DNA from: Paenibacillus contaminans
GTDB taxonomy: Bacteria > Bacillota > Bacilli > Paenibacillales > NBRC-103111
Assembly: GCF_003285015.1 (NCBI RefSeq)
Contig: NZ_QMFB01000004.1
Location: 186,001-250,000, forward strand
Reading direction: 5' to 3'
DNA length: 64,000 nucleotides
Positions 8,255 to 16,435 of this stretch are shown piece by piece; the first letter of the stretch is position 1, and every line of letters begins with the position of its first letter. The notes under the pieces were generated by a model, which saw only the letters and a list, made by a program, of their open reading frames with translations, was not told where the DNA came from and did not search any database. The translations under genes and the position numbers were made by a program.

Positions 8255-8668
8255 TTATGATGTAATATCGTCGAAATTCTGCAAAAGGCGCAGCTCCAGC
8301 CCTTTTTCGTTTGATGTTAGTTCTTGCATGATCGGAATAGTCATATCGGTATTGGGGTTGTATTTCAGGCCCCAGTGCATAATGGCAAAAACGACCGGAA
8401 ACAGGTCAAGTGCCTTTTGTGTTGGTCGGTACATAGTTTGTGCGCGGTTTGAATCTCCTTCTATCTTGACGAGCAGGCCTGCTTCAGCGAGTGATTGAAG
8501 CCGCGCACTCAAAATATTAGTTGAGATGTGCTCGCGTGAAGCAAGAAACTCGCGGTAATACCGCTTGTTATGGATAAGGACGTCACGAAGTATGACTAGG
8601 CTCCAGGGATCACCCCATATGTCGAGCGCATATACGATTGGACAAACTGTGGAAGGTCGCTTTTTCAT
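8255..8668 (-). CDS. HxlR-family transcriptional regulator
   Basis: 137 residues starting MKKRPSTVCPIVYALDIWGD. This is an HxlR-type winged helix with the family cysteine near the N-terminus (CPI), the WSLVILRDVL helix and an ISTNILSARLQSLAEAGLL recognition segment. HxlR proteins are small dimeric repressors, often sensing quinones or aldehydes through that cysteine. The gene is divergent from the SRPBCC gene and shares a compact promoter region with it. No ribosome binding site precedes the ATG at 8668. A TATAAT box 7 bases upstream predicts a leaderless transcript. A longer start at 8704 would lie upstream of this promoter and is rejected. Confidence 0.85.
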   Translation of the reverse strand: MKKRPSTVCPIVYALDIWGDPWSLVILRDVLIHNKRYYREFLASREHISTNILSARLQSLAEAGLLVKIEGDSNRAQTMYRPTQKALDLFPVVFAIMHWGLKYNPNTDMTIPIMQELTSNEKGLELRLLQNFDDITS

Positions 8669-8675
8669 GAGAATG

Positions 8676-8741
8676 ATTATACAATTCGTGCTTGCATTTT
8701 GCAAGTTTGTACTTGCATTTTGAAAGTACAGAATTTATACT
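8676..8741. promoter_or_regulatory. Divergent promoters and HxlR operators
   Basis: On the minus strand TTGCAA (8699-8704), a 17-bp spacer and TATAAT (8676-8681) form the hxlR promoter. On the plus strand TTGCAT (8713-8718), 17 bp and TATACT (8736-8741) drive the SRPBCC gene. Two inverted repeats cover them: CTTGCA-TTT-TGCAAG at 8691-8705, and a 21-bp palindrome starting GTACTT and ending AAGTAC at 8709-8729. GTAC-type palindromes are typical of HxlR-family sites. This implies autoregulation and repression of the neighbour. Confidence 0.7.
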
Positions 8742-8780
8742 CGATGTGTAGTCAACATTTAACGAGGGGAGATAGCTTGC

Positions 8781-9254
8781 ATGAATCAAAGTTATAGCAC
8801 TTTTTTTAAGGTAGACCAAAGCCCGGAAGAAGTCTTCGCCGCCATCAATAACGTCCGCGGATGGTGGTCTGAGGAAATTGAGGGCACTACCGACGAACTC
8901 GGTGAATTTAAGTACCGCTACCAAGATATTCACCGCTGCACCATCCAAATCACCGAGCTTGTTCCAGGTAAAAAGGTTGTTTGGCACATTACAGACAACT
9001 ACTTTAACTTCGTTAAGGACAAGAACGAGTGGAAGGATACCGACATTCTCTTTGAAATCGCCAAGAAGGACGGCAAAACAGAAGTTCGATTTACGCACGT
9101 AGGCCTCGTTCCCGAGTATGAGTGCTACGCCGTCTGTACGGACTCCTGGGGCATCTACATAAGCGGCAGCCTTCGCGACTTGATCACCAAGGGTAAGGGC
9201 CAGCCCAACCAAAGCGAGCAAATTGCAAACAAACACGGCATAAAGAACTCTTAG
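8781..9254 (+). CDS. SRPBCC / START-like ligand-binding protein
   Basis: 157 residues with the AHSA1/SRPBCC-type pattern: an N-terminal strand (YSTFFKVDQSPEEVFAAINNVRGWWSEEIEG), alternating strands, and a long C-terminal helix after FTHVGLVPEYECY. These proteins bind hydrophobic ligands in a deep cavity; some act as stress or cyclase-like proteins. A GAGGGGAG ribosome binding site lies upstream. It is divergent from the HxlR regulator and shares palindromic operators with it, so it is probably induced by the HxlR effector. Ligand unknown. Confidence 0.85.
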   Translation: MNQSYSTFFKVDQSPEEVFAAINNVRGWWSEEIEGTTDELGEFKYRYQDIHRCTIQITELVPGKKVVWHITDNYFNFVKDKNEWKDTDILFEIAKKDGKTEVRFTHVGLVPEYECYAVCTDSWGIYISGSLRDLITKGKGQPNQSEQIANKHGIKNS

Positions 9255-9362
9255 AAACCCATGCCATAGACCGTAGCTCGGCGCTTAGCAACCAAGGCTT
9301 TGCAAGAGATTTCGCTGCCTCTTCTGAAAGCGTCGAGCAAAGTATTAGCAATAGTCCCCAAA

Positions 9363-9497
9363 AACTTGCCGTTATTTGTGGCACGGTTCAGCGCGAATGA
9401 TCTTAAACTATCCTGCCGATTAGTTGAGAAACGGCAGCCACTTTCACCGGCTGCCGTCTCTTGGTGTTTATTGAGTTATCGTACCCGTTAGTTGAAT
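9363..9497. repeat. Composite dispersed repeat, copy E
   Basis: The left module CTTGCCGTTATTTGTGGCA...CGCGAATGATCTT is shared with the copy at 30622. It runs directly into the left box AACTATCCTGCCGATTAG, a perfect stem ACGGCAGCC/GGCTGCCGT (9431-9457) and the right box TTATCGTACCCGTTAG. It lies between the convergent SRPBCC and 9510 genes. The stretch 9255-9362 holds no recognisable gene. Confidence 0.7.
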
Positions 9498-9509
9498 AAA
9501 CACGACAAT

Positions 9510-9941
9510 TCATTCTTCTTCAAATATCCAACGCTTGCCATACTGTTTTATCAAAGATTTGTTTTCTGAGGTCTCCTCTATAACTGAACCGTAAATATCA
9601 GATGTTTCTCTATTTTTCACAAATGGTCCATTAATCCCTCTAAACCAGGCTGTATGTTTGACGCCATTGACTTCATAAATTATTTTATAAAAAGCGTTAT
9701 CATAGTCATTTCTCTTTCCAATACGACTTTCCATTGTTTCAATAAATGGGCTATCCTCTAGTTTCACTTCAATTATTTGTTGAACAGTACCACCTTTTAA
9801 CTTAATCGACTTGTTGATCTCTTCTTTATGTAAGTCTTTTCCCATCATCCAAAATACGAAAAAGATTATTATCGCTGAAACAAGTGCGATTATGGCAACC
9901 GTCCCACCGACTTTGCTTCCATATTTTCTAATTAACAACAC
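9510..9941 (-). CDS. Membrane-anchored protein of unknown function
   Basis: 143 residues with one N-terminal transmembrane helix (VGGTVAIIALVSAIIIFFVFWM, residues 11-32). A mixed alpha/beta domain of about 105 residues follows, ending in WIFEEE. Translation begins at GTG 9941 or the adjacent TTG, right behind a run of nine G residues that serves as the ribosome binding site; that homopolymer is prone to slippage. It is AT-rich like the other orphan genes here and is followed after 13 bp by repeat copy E. It resembles in layout, not clearly in sequence, the anchored protein at 6988. Function unknown. Confidence 0.7.
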   Translation of the reverse strand: MLLIRKYGSKVGGTVAIIALVSAIIIFFVFWMMGKDLHKEEINKSIKLKGGTVQQIIEVKLEDSPFIETMESRIGKRNDYDNAFYKIIYEVNGVKHTAWFRGINGPFVKNRETSDIYGSVIEETSENKSLIKQYGKRWIFEEE

Positions 9942-9992
9942 CCCCCCCCATTAGCGGAAAACTCGACTAATAATTTTGATTTCTTATGAAAT

Positions 9993-10071
9993 ATAAGAGC
10001 CTTTGAGCAGGTTACGGATGATGCCGGCAGCCTGTTCGTCATTGAACTATCGTACCCGTTAGCGGAATAGA
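9993..10071. repeat. Dispersed hairpin repeat, copy F
   Basis: An imperfect stem (GAGCAGG...CCTGTTC) is followed by the right box GAACTATCGTACCCGTTAGC. The box overlaps the 3' end of the downstream kinase gene: the gene's TAA stop (10059-10061) is the TAA inside GCTAACGGG of the repeat on the other strand. Confidence 0.65.
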
Positions 10072-10631
10072 CTTTTTTGTACAGCTGTTACAATTTCCTT
10101 AGCAAGAACTTCAACTTGCTTTGTTCCATCTACGACCAGATTGCAGTCCTTTTTTACATTCTTATTTACTTTTTCATAAGAATCCCTACTTACAGAAAGG
10201 TATTGATCCACAAATTCAATAATACTTTTTATTAATGCAGATACTTCTACATTTTCTGGAACACTAGAGGCTGCTCTTTTTATTGTTCGGGCGAATGCAA
10301 TTTCTGGAGGAATATCAATGCAAACCACAAAATCGATAAGCCCTGACATAGCACTTCTTCCTCTACCAAATGGCTCTTCGAGAATGACCCAATTAACCCG
10401 TTCCTGATTGCGTAAAGTCTCCAAGTCTTCAACCAATCTAGGAGTTATAAAGTCGTTCGGATTGCAGCCCTCGCTAAGCCACCTTGTTAAGTCCTCAGGA
10501 AACTTTGTAGATTCTTTGTAATCATCGAAATGAAGTGAACAAGCATCCGGTAACAATTTTTCAACGGCCTTTACCAGACTACTTTTACCCGAACCCGATG
10601 GGCCGCTTATTGAAACAACCATAGCACTCAT
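10059..10631 (-). CDS. P-loop nucleoside/uridine-kinase-like phosphotransferase
   Basis: 190 residues starting MSAMVVSISGPSGSGKSSLV behind a GAGGGTCAGAG ribosome binding site; a longer start at 10730 lacks one. The Walker A loop GPSGSGKSS lies at residues 10-18. An LHFDDYKESTKFPEDL segment follows, as in uridine kinase-like NTPases, then a hydrophobic strand ending in Glu-Glu (VNWVILEEPFGRG). A DIPPEIAFARTIKRA helix resembles the lid and arginine region of small-molecule kinases. It is probably a cytoplasmic kinase of a small metabolite; substrate unknown. Its last residues and stop codon lie inside repeat copy F. Confidence 0.75.
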   Translation of the reverse strand: MSAMVVSISGPSGSGKSSLVKAVEKLLPDACSLHFDDYKESTKFPEDLTRWLSEGCNPNDFITPRLVEDLETLRNQERVNWVILEEPFGRGRSAMSGLIDFVVCIDIPPEIAFARTIKRAASSVPENVEVSALIKSIIEFVDQYLSVSRDSYEKVNKNVKKDCNLVVDGTKQVEVLAKEIVTAVQKSLFR

Positions 10632-10730
10632 CTCTGACCCTCTTTCGGTTCCAATTAAAATTATACTTGGAATAAGTATACAGTAGGTATATTTACAATT
10701 CACTTTCATTTTTCCAAATCTATTCAGCAA

Positions 10731-10806
10731 ATCTGCCCGTTACTTCATTGAACAAGAGGAGCTGCATCGCTGCAAGCTCCTCCACTATAGTACCCGTTAG
10801 CGTAAT
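10731..10806. repeat. Dispersed hairpin repeat, copy G
   Basis: Complete copy: left box AATCTGCCCGTTACTTCATTG, stem GAGGAGCT-GCA-TCGC-TGC-AAGCTCCTC (10756-10782) and right box ACTATAGTACCCGTTAGCG. It shares its stem type with copies C and D. The stretch 10807-10970 holds no recognised gene. Confidence 0.7.
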
Positions 10807-10970
10807 TGTTGAAAGAAAATAAACTATTAGTGGAGTGGTTAGTTTGATGCGGTTTTTGAGCTAGAAAATCGTCAGCTTTCTAACTTTTAGAAAATAACAT
10901 CTAGGTACAAGGCTTGAAAAATAAAGTCTTAGACTGTTGCTGATGTCATCCTTAATGCTTTGTTCTTCTA

Positions 10971-11012
10971 ACAAAAGTCCCGCAATCACGAGGTAGGCTG
11001 CGGGACTTTTGT
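10971..11012 (-). terminator. Rho-independent terminator of the GNAT gene
   Basis: A perfect 14-bp stem (ACAAAAGTCCCGCA/TGCGGGACTTTTGT) around a 14-base loop, with T-rich 3' arms on both strands. It lies 47 bp beyond the acetyltransferase stop codon. Confidence 0.75.
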
Positions 11013-11058
11013 GTCTTAGTAATGGGAAACTATTGTTTCAACTTTTATCTTAAAATAA

Positions 11059-11805
11059 CTATTCAAGTCCTTCAAAATTGCATCGCCAATCGGACACCCA
11101 CGCGGGGAAGTAACCTAATCGGTTTGCAACCCTCAGTGAAGCTATGTGACTGGAGATTGCATCATAAGTCGGCACCTCTCCACGTTCCAATATTTCAAAA
11201 GTCAACCTGTTTACAAGATAACTGGCCAGTCCCCTATTCCGATATTCTGGCACCACTTCATCGCCGATTTGCCACATTTTCGCACAGGTTTTGCTGGCAC
11301 CCGCCACACCGACAATTTCCCCCTTTTTCTTTGCAACCATAATCAGATCGGTCTGCCAAGGAAGATTCGGATCATAAATGACTGCTTCTCGGAATTTTGG
11401 ACCTTCAGTATCCGCAAATAATCGGTGGAATTCTTCCCGCCCCATCCATTCAAACGTAAAGAGGTCCGGCGGCGACATCGGTTTTATTTTTGTTACATCA
11501 GGCAGAAAATGCAAGTAAAGCCCCCTGATGAACGGCAAGGAAAATACGGCATCCCTGCTTTTGCCCTGCATCTGCGATTGGGCAATGGCCAACCGTTCGG
11601 GGGTTGCCGAAACGACAATCGATTTTCCCATAGACAGGATTTCGAAATATCGCGCCTTTCTAGGAAACGGTCTGCGTCCGGGATTTTCCTTGGCATCCAC
11701 AAAAACAATACTGTCCTTTTCGCCGTTCAGATCATCGACTGAGCAATTCAGGTCTACGGCAAGTTGGGATTGCACAATAAACAACATTTCTTCTTTTGTA
11801 ATCAT
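11059..11805 (-). CDS. GNAT-family N-acetyltransferase
   Basis: 248 residues. The C-terminal ~110 residues form a GNAT fold: the acetyl-CoA binding motif A reads VVPEYRNRGLASYLVNRL (R/QxxGxG/A pattern), followed by the motif B-like SHIASLRVANRLGYFP. The N-terminal ~120 residues are a less conserved extension (ITKEEMLFIVQSQLAVDLNCSVDDL...). Such two-part acetyltransferases are common in Paenibacillus, and their substrates (antibiotics, amines or protein N-termini) cannot be told from sequence. Monocistronic, with its own terminator at 10971. Confidence 0.85.
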   Translation of the reverse strand: MITKEEMLFIVQSQLAVDLNCSVDDLNGEKDSIVFVDAKENPGRRPFPRKARYFEILSMGKSIVVSATPERLAIAQSQMQGKSRDAVFSLPFIRGLYLHFLPDVTKIKPMSPPDLFTFEWMGREEFHRLFADTEGPKFREAVIYDPNLPWQTDLIMVAKKKGEIVGVAGASKTCAKMWQIGDEVVPEYRNRGLASYLVNRLTFEILERGEVPTYDAISSHIASLRVANRLGYFPAWVSDWRCNFEGLE

Positions 11806-12149
11806 TCAGGTCTTCACCCTTTGTATGTTAAAATGTTGCGCCGCGGTCGCATAAATAACATACAATTACAGATGAAAAAGATATAGACTTATAATTATTT
11901 TTTTTATAAAATAGTATTTATCCGTGACTTTTTTAGGTGTTGGATTTCATAAGGGCAACCAGTGAATCGGCGTATCCATGCGCCGTTTTTTGTTTGTTAA
12001 CACCTTAGTTCCGGACCCCTTGGCCACGTTCGCCAAGTTCCCCTGCTCGGCGGCGATCAACTGACCTTTCAACAGCAGAGGCTCGCCCAGGTACAGGGCG
12101 AGCCAGCTATGTGCCTGATTACGTCCTTAGTCGGAAGCAAAGGCAAGTC
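11806..12149. other. Intergenic region with two hairpins
   Basis: No convincing gene. CGGCG-tatccatg-CGCCG followed by six T residues (11968-11991) looks like a plus-strand terminator, but no plus-strand gene precedes it; a small RNA or a relic could. A perfect 9-bp stem GGCTCGCCC/GGGCGAGCC (12080-12104) lies 45 bp past the dehydrogenase stop and may end that transcript, although no T-run follows. A 40-codon open minus-strand frame here (LYLGEPLLLKGQLIAAEQGN...) has no start and is uncertain. Confidence 0.4.
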
Positions 12150-13145
12150 TTATGCCAATGTACTCATCTGTTCTTCCTTCACTTCGCCTGCAAGCGGCTC
12201 TCCGGCGAGCATTCGCCGCAGTTCGTCGATCGCAAACTGTCCGAGACGCTTTACGCCGTTATTGACCGCGCCGGCCAGATGCGGGGTTATGATGCAATTG
12301 GGCAAACCGCGCAAAGGATGGTCGGCAGCCGGCGGTTCCGGATCGGTCACGTCCAGACAAGCGAACAGCCGGCCTTCCCGCAATACGTCGGCAAGCGCCT
12401 CTTCGTCCACAATCGAACCGCGCGCCGTATTGATCAAGATCGCATCGTCCTTCATCCAGCCGAGACGCTCGCGATTGAACATTTTGTGCGTTTCGGGAAT
12501 GGACGGCGCATGAATGGAAACGACATCACTTCTTCGCAGCACCTCTTCCAATCCCCTCTTCACCGCCCCCATTACCTCGGCCTGTTCTGCCGTCAATACG
12601 GGATCATAGACAAGGATCGTCACTTCGAAGTTGCGCAGCAGCCGAATGTAGTGCGCGCCGGCCTTGCCGGCCCCGATTACACCTATTGTCACCCGGTACA
12701 GCTCCCGGACACGTCCTCTGCCTTCGTCCCATTTTCCATTGCGCGTATCCTGCGACAGCCGCCACATTTCCTTGAGCGAAGCGATCGTCATCCCGAGCGC
12801 CGTTTCTGCTACACCGATCCCAAGCGGACCGTTGCCGCTCGTTACCCGGATACCCCGGCTCCACAAATCAGGGGTGACGATCCCCTTGACCGTTCCCGCT
12901 GCATGAATAACGGCTTTAAGCTCCGGGGCAACTTCCAGGATGTCGCGGGTAAGCGTCGGGCAACCCCACGACGTAATGGCATAATCCGCTCCTTCCAACA
13001 ACCGCTTCAAAATCTCCGGCCGGGGGACGCCGGGCTGGTCGTTTCTCGCGACTTCTCCGATGTCGGCCAGCTGCCGCCAATGCGAATCCTCAAAAATTCG
13101 TTGCTGTATGTCCGGTTCCGCCAGTATGGCTATTTTAACTCCCAT
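12150..13145 (-). CDS. D-isomer-specific 2-hydroxyacid dehydrogenase family protein
   Basis: 331 residues with the two-domain architecture of the family. The NAD-binding Rossmann loop is GVIGAGKAGAHYIRLL (a GxGxxG variant at about 155). The catalytic trio is visible: Arg in NTARGSIVDEEAL, Glu in VTDPEPPAADHPL and His in ITPHLAGAV. It would reduce or oxidise a 2-keto/2-hydroxy acid such as glyoxylate or hydroxypyruvate, or act on a sugar acid. Several Paenibacillus sugar-utilisation clusters carry such a gene. Start ATG 13145 with GGAGTGGAG upstream. It follows the surface-protein genes on the same strand, but a decayed thioredoxin-like gene intervenes. Confidence 0.9.
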   Translation of the reverse strand: MGVKIAILAEPDIQQRIFEDSHWRQLADIGEVARNDQPGVPRPEILKRLLEGADYAITSWGCPTLTRDILEVAPELKAVIHAAGTVKGIVTPDLWSRGIRVTSGNGPLGIGVAETALGMTIASLKEMWRLSQDTRNGKWDEGRGRVRELYRVTIGVIGAGKAGAHYIRLLRNFEVTILVYDPVLTAEQAEVMGAVKRGLEEVLRRSDVVSIHAPSIPETHKMFNRERLGWMKDDAILINTARGSIVDEEALADVLREGRLFACLDVTDPEPPAADHPLRGLPNCIITPHLAGAVNNGVKRLGQFAIDELRRMLAGEPLAGEVKEEQMSTLA

Positions 13146-13221
13146 GCTTCTCCACTCCGTCTCCTGATCATTATTTTCCTAATTCTTCTCATTTTCCGGG
13201 AATAGAGCGAATACGTCCGTA

Positions 13222-13494
13222 TTATCCGACGGCGTCGACAACTTCGACGGAGCAGTCGAGGAACTGCTCGATCTCGTCCCGCGTTTTGCGGAGCTTGCTG
13301 ACAAAACGGTTCAACTCTTTCCCTTCGCGAAGCTCAATAAAACTCGGAATGCCCAAATACTCAACTGCTCGCATAAATCCGGCAGCTCGTCGCGGTCGAT
13401 CTGAATGATTGTCAGCTTATCGGCATACGCTTTCTCGACATGCAGACAAGCGGAAATCAATCGCCGCCGGGCGTTCCCCGTGACAGAGTTGCAT
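13222..13494 (-). pseudogene. Frameshifted thioredoxin-like gene
   Basis: Two overlapping frames give a thioredoxin-like sequence. One contains [20 protein letters not shown], the other, after a shift near 13355, reads [20 protein letters not shown] and continues to TAA at 13222. The IPSF-ELREGKE pattern matches the cis-Pro and beta4-beta5 region of thioredoxins. The CxxC active-site region at the 5' end is also scrambled. It lies between the dehydrogenase and the 962-residue propeller gene, touching the stop of the latter, and is clearly inactive. Confidence 0.5.
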
Positions 13495-13496
13495 GT

Positions 13497-16385
13497 TTAA
13501 GGGGTCGGACTGTTGTATTGAATAAGCTTGGTCGGATCGCTGTATGACGCGTAATACATATGGCCGGCATCATCTTTCGTAAGATATCTGGCGTCGTTGC
13601 TGAGTATAGTCAGCGTTTTGGACTGTCCGGTAAGCATAAAGAATTTTCCCCGTCCCGTACCGTATACGTTGCCGTCATTGCCAACAACAAGATCAAAGTC
13701 GATATGGGTGATGCTTGTGTAGTTTGCGGTAAACTTTTTGGAAGCGTATATAACCTGTCTGGTATCGGGATTGAAAATAAACAGTGTCCCTCCCGCCATC
13801 CCCCAAATGTTTCCGTCCGGTCCAAGTGTCAGCGCGCTTATTACTTTCTGGCCGGCTACCGGAACCGTCTCATACACCTTCTGGCCGCTGGCGACATCGT
13901 ACACAAACAGCTTGGCTTCCGTCTCAGTCGGGTCAATGCCATATCCGCCCCAGATCGATGTTCCCCCGTACATTTCTCCATCCTTGTAGGCAAGGGAAAC
14001 TACACTTTGATTGGTCACGATATTTTGGTGCACCGCGTAGGTTGCCGTGCTTACATCGTAGGCGGTGAATGCCCCTTCAAGCGATCCGTAGTTCGGCGCT
14101 GTCCCTATAAACAACTTATTTTCGGATTCGACTCCCAACATACCGTACGGCCGGTCTTGACCATAGGAAGAAAGGCTGAACAAATACTCAGGAGGCCACT
14201 GCATCGAAGTTGTATCATATTTGTAAATTTTGGCCTTGCCATAAGTACCGATGTACAGATCAGTGCCGATATGGCTCATGCCTTCTCCTTGACCGATTCC
14301 CTTCATTTGGTTGACGATTCGTCCCGTCGCCGGATCATAAATGCCGACACCGTGATATTGATAGCCCGTCGTGTAAACTTTACCGTCTGGTCCTGCATGG
14401 ACATCCCGAGACTGGAAATCTTGAAGCGGTAAATCCAAATCGGTAATAACCACATCCCCTGTAACCAGATTGTACGTAAACATCTGATCGGCGCTGTTTC
14501 CTACAAGCTGCCACTGCCCGTTCACTTGCATAAAATCAAGATCATTGGCGGCAAGATCGATTTCTACGCCAGTCGCTTGATAGGCGGCTGTGCTCATATC
14601 GTACGTGTAAAACTGCCCGTCAGCGATATAGTATACGAGATCGCTGTTTAAAGGAGACGGAGGAGAGACTTCAAAACCTGCGTACGCCATCGGAATCTCG
14701 CTTTCAAGCACTCCTGTATCCAGATCATATACAAGCATCTGATAATCCGGTGTAAGCTTTACAAACAACTTTCTGCCGCTTATGTTAAACCGATAGGCAA
14801 ATTCCTGATCGCTATACGCTGCTGGAAGTATATTTTCTTTGGTTCGAGTAGCCAAATCATATTTGATAATATGCGCGTTAGCCCCTACCCCCAGGTACAG
14901 TTGATCGGTTTGGGCATCGTACGCTACCCCCTTGATATATGACTCACCCGGCACAAGCGGCGATTCCAGCAATGTGAAGCCGACCGCAGGATCATATTCG
15001 AACAAGGCTCCGTTCGGGTAGGTTCCTCCATACACTTTGCCATTTGGCCCTGCAACCAGCTCCCAGATATGCGTTGCGGAAGCAGGCGCTTGGCCTAAGT
15101 CGATGACTTGCGTTCCGCCAGGGTCCAGCTTGTACAGATGGCCGTTTGTAAACGAGCCTGCGTAAACGATCCCGTCGCTTGCCTGAACAATAGCCCATGC
15201 GCCCGTTGCTCCCGGAAGTAAATGGAGCAGTTCGGTATTTCCGTATACGGCATCAATGACTGACAGTTTGGCGTTGATCGGGCTTCCCATCTGAACGCTG
15301 TAAAGCTTCTTATTGCCAGAACTGTCCACACCGAACTCCGAGGCTTGAAGCTGAATCCCCTTCATTTGCGGCCCCAAATTCAAGAATGTCTTCTCTACCT
15401 TCACATCGTCAAAATAAGCTGTCCCCGTCGACCCGACCGGTAAATAAAGCAGTACCTTCACAGCCGCCGCATTGGCTGGAACCGTTCCGGACACCCCGAT
15501 CCGAGTCCACTCCAGGGTGGGAGAGTGAAACGTTTTGCCCGTAGAGCTTATATATTGCCCGTTTGCATCATAATACCGCAAGTAGATGACAACGCTTTCG
15601 GAAAAATAAGCCATAGCCGTTGCCGTATAGGTTTCGCCCGGACTAACATATAACTTGCCGCTCTCCACGCCAAAAGCGGAGGTTAGGCTGTTGTCCACGA
15701 TTCTCAAGCTGGCTGCGCCGCTGTTGACTTTCTCGTTTGTTACCGTGACTCCGCCGCTTCCGTGCGTCTGCGTCCAGCCCGGAAACCCGCTTCCTTCTTC
15801 AAATCCGCTGTTGGCCACCATCGCTTCCAGCACTACATCGTCGAAATATGCCGTCGCTGTACCGCCGGTAGAGGAGTAGAGCAGCAAACTTACCGTTTCC
15901 GTATTGGCTGGGGCCACGCCTGTTACCTCCAGTTCCGTCCAGGTCCCTGTCGGCGAAGTGATAAACTGGTTGTAGTTCCCTATTCGCGTTTGTGAAGCGT
16001 CCCAGAAGCGCATATAAATCCCCACGCTGCCGCTTTGCAGCTTCACCCGGACCTTAGCCTTGTAGACCTCACCGGCGATCGCCTTGATTTTGTCGCTCTC
16101 AAGCCCCGCCGCATTTACGGTACTATTGTCCTCCAGCTTCAAACTGGCTTGCAGGCTGTAAAACTCATCATTAACCACGCTGAACCCGCTTGTTCCATAC
16201 GTTTCTGTCCACCCCGGAATAACGCCGGCCATCGACTCGTCATCAAAGCTATAGTTCGCGACATCTCTTGTAAGCGCATGCGCTTGGTTTACGCCGGAAG
16301 GATATGTACCGAACACGCCGGCTAACCCGGCAACAAGCAGCAATACCATGCGCAAACTTCTACTCCAGCTTGCTCTTATCGTCAT
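13497..16385 (-). CDS. Secreted protein: two carbohydrate-binding-like modules and a beta-propeller
   Basis: 962 residues. A signal peptide (SLRMVLLLVAGLAGVFGTYP) is followed by two tandem ~145-residue modules of the CBM4/9 galactose-binding-like type (about 40-185 and 186-335). Both contain NSGFEEG/NYSFDDE starts, a W(T/E)xxG core and TAYFDDV ends. The rest (about 340-962) is a repeated propeller with YDLATG/YDPATG-type blades. Its last third closely resembles the propeller at 18258 (shared YKDGEMYGGTSIWGGYGIDP-type segment). It probably binds polysaccharide outside the cell; no hydrolase catalytic motif was recognised. Good GGGAGG ribosome binding site. No dockerin or SLH is visible. Confidence 0.85.
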   Translation of the reverse strand: MTIRASWSRSLRMVLLLVAGLAGVFGTYPSGVNQAHALTRDVANYSFDDESMAGVIPGWTETYGTSGFSVVNDEFYSLQASLKLEDNSTVNAAGLESDKIKAIAGEVYKAKVRVKLQSGSVGIYMRFWDASQTRIGNYNQFITSPTGTWTELEVTGVAPANTETVSLLLYSSTGGTATAYFDDVVLEAMVANSGFEEGSGFPGWTQTHGSGGVTVTNEKVNSGAASLRIVDNSLTSAFGVESGKLYVSPGETYTATAMAYFSESVVIYLRYYDANGQYISSTGKTFHSPTLEWTRIGVSGTVPANAAAVKVLLYLPVGSTGTAYFDDVKVEKTFLNLGPQMKGIQLQASEFGVDSSGNKKLYSVQMGSPINAKLSVIDAVYGNTELLHLLPGATGAWAIVQASDGIVYAGSFTNGHLYKLDPGGTQVIDLGQAPASATHIWELVAGPNGKVYGGTYPNGALFEYDPAVGFTLLESPLVPGESYIKGVAYDAQTDQLYLGVGANAHIIKYDLATRTKENILPAAYSDQEFAYRFNISGRKLFVKLTPDYQMLVYDLDTGVLESEIPMAYAGFEVSPPSPLNSDLVYYIADGQFYTYDMSTAAYQATGVEIDLAANDLDFMQVNGQWQLVGNSADQMFTYNLVTGDVVITDLDLPLQDFQSRDVHAGPDGKVYTTGYQYHGVGIYDPATGRIVNQMKGIGQGEGMSHIGTDLYIGTYGKAKIYKYDTTSMQWPPEYLFSLSSYGQDRPYGMLGVESENKLFIGTAPNYGSLEGAFTAYDVSTATYAVHQNIVTNQSVVSLAYKDGEMYGGTSIWGGYGIDPTETEAKLFVYDVASGQKVYETVPVAGQKVISALTLGPDGNIWGMAGGTLFIFNPDTRQVIYASKKFTANYTSITHIDFDLVVGNDGNVYGTGRGKFFMLTGQSKTLTILSNDARYLTKDDAGHMYYASYSDPTKLIQYNSPTP

Positions 16386-16435
16386 TTAACTTCCTCCCTA
16401 TAGGATACGCATCATGGATGCATCGGTCATGGCGC

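Noticed and set aside
8610..9236. A 208-codon minus-strand frame across the HxlR-SRPBCC promoter region
   Set aside because: It runs opposite a clear SRPBCC gene and through a well-formed divergent promoter.
4926..10806. CRISPR array
   Set aside because: Repeats are kilobase-spaced with genes between them, vary in the centre, and no cas genes are present.
4615..11805. Integron cassette array with attC sites
   Set aside because: The conserved boxes of the repeat are in direct, not inverted, orientation and do not fit RYYYAAC/GTTRRRY. No integrase gene is visible. Only the cassette-like arrangement is kept as a finding.
12111..13205. A long plus-strand open frame (about 364 codons) opposite the dehydrogenase gene
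   Set aside because: The minus-strand protein has all 2-hydroxyacid dehydrogenase motifs and a good start; the opposite frame is a codon-composition shadow without recognisable domains.
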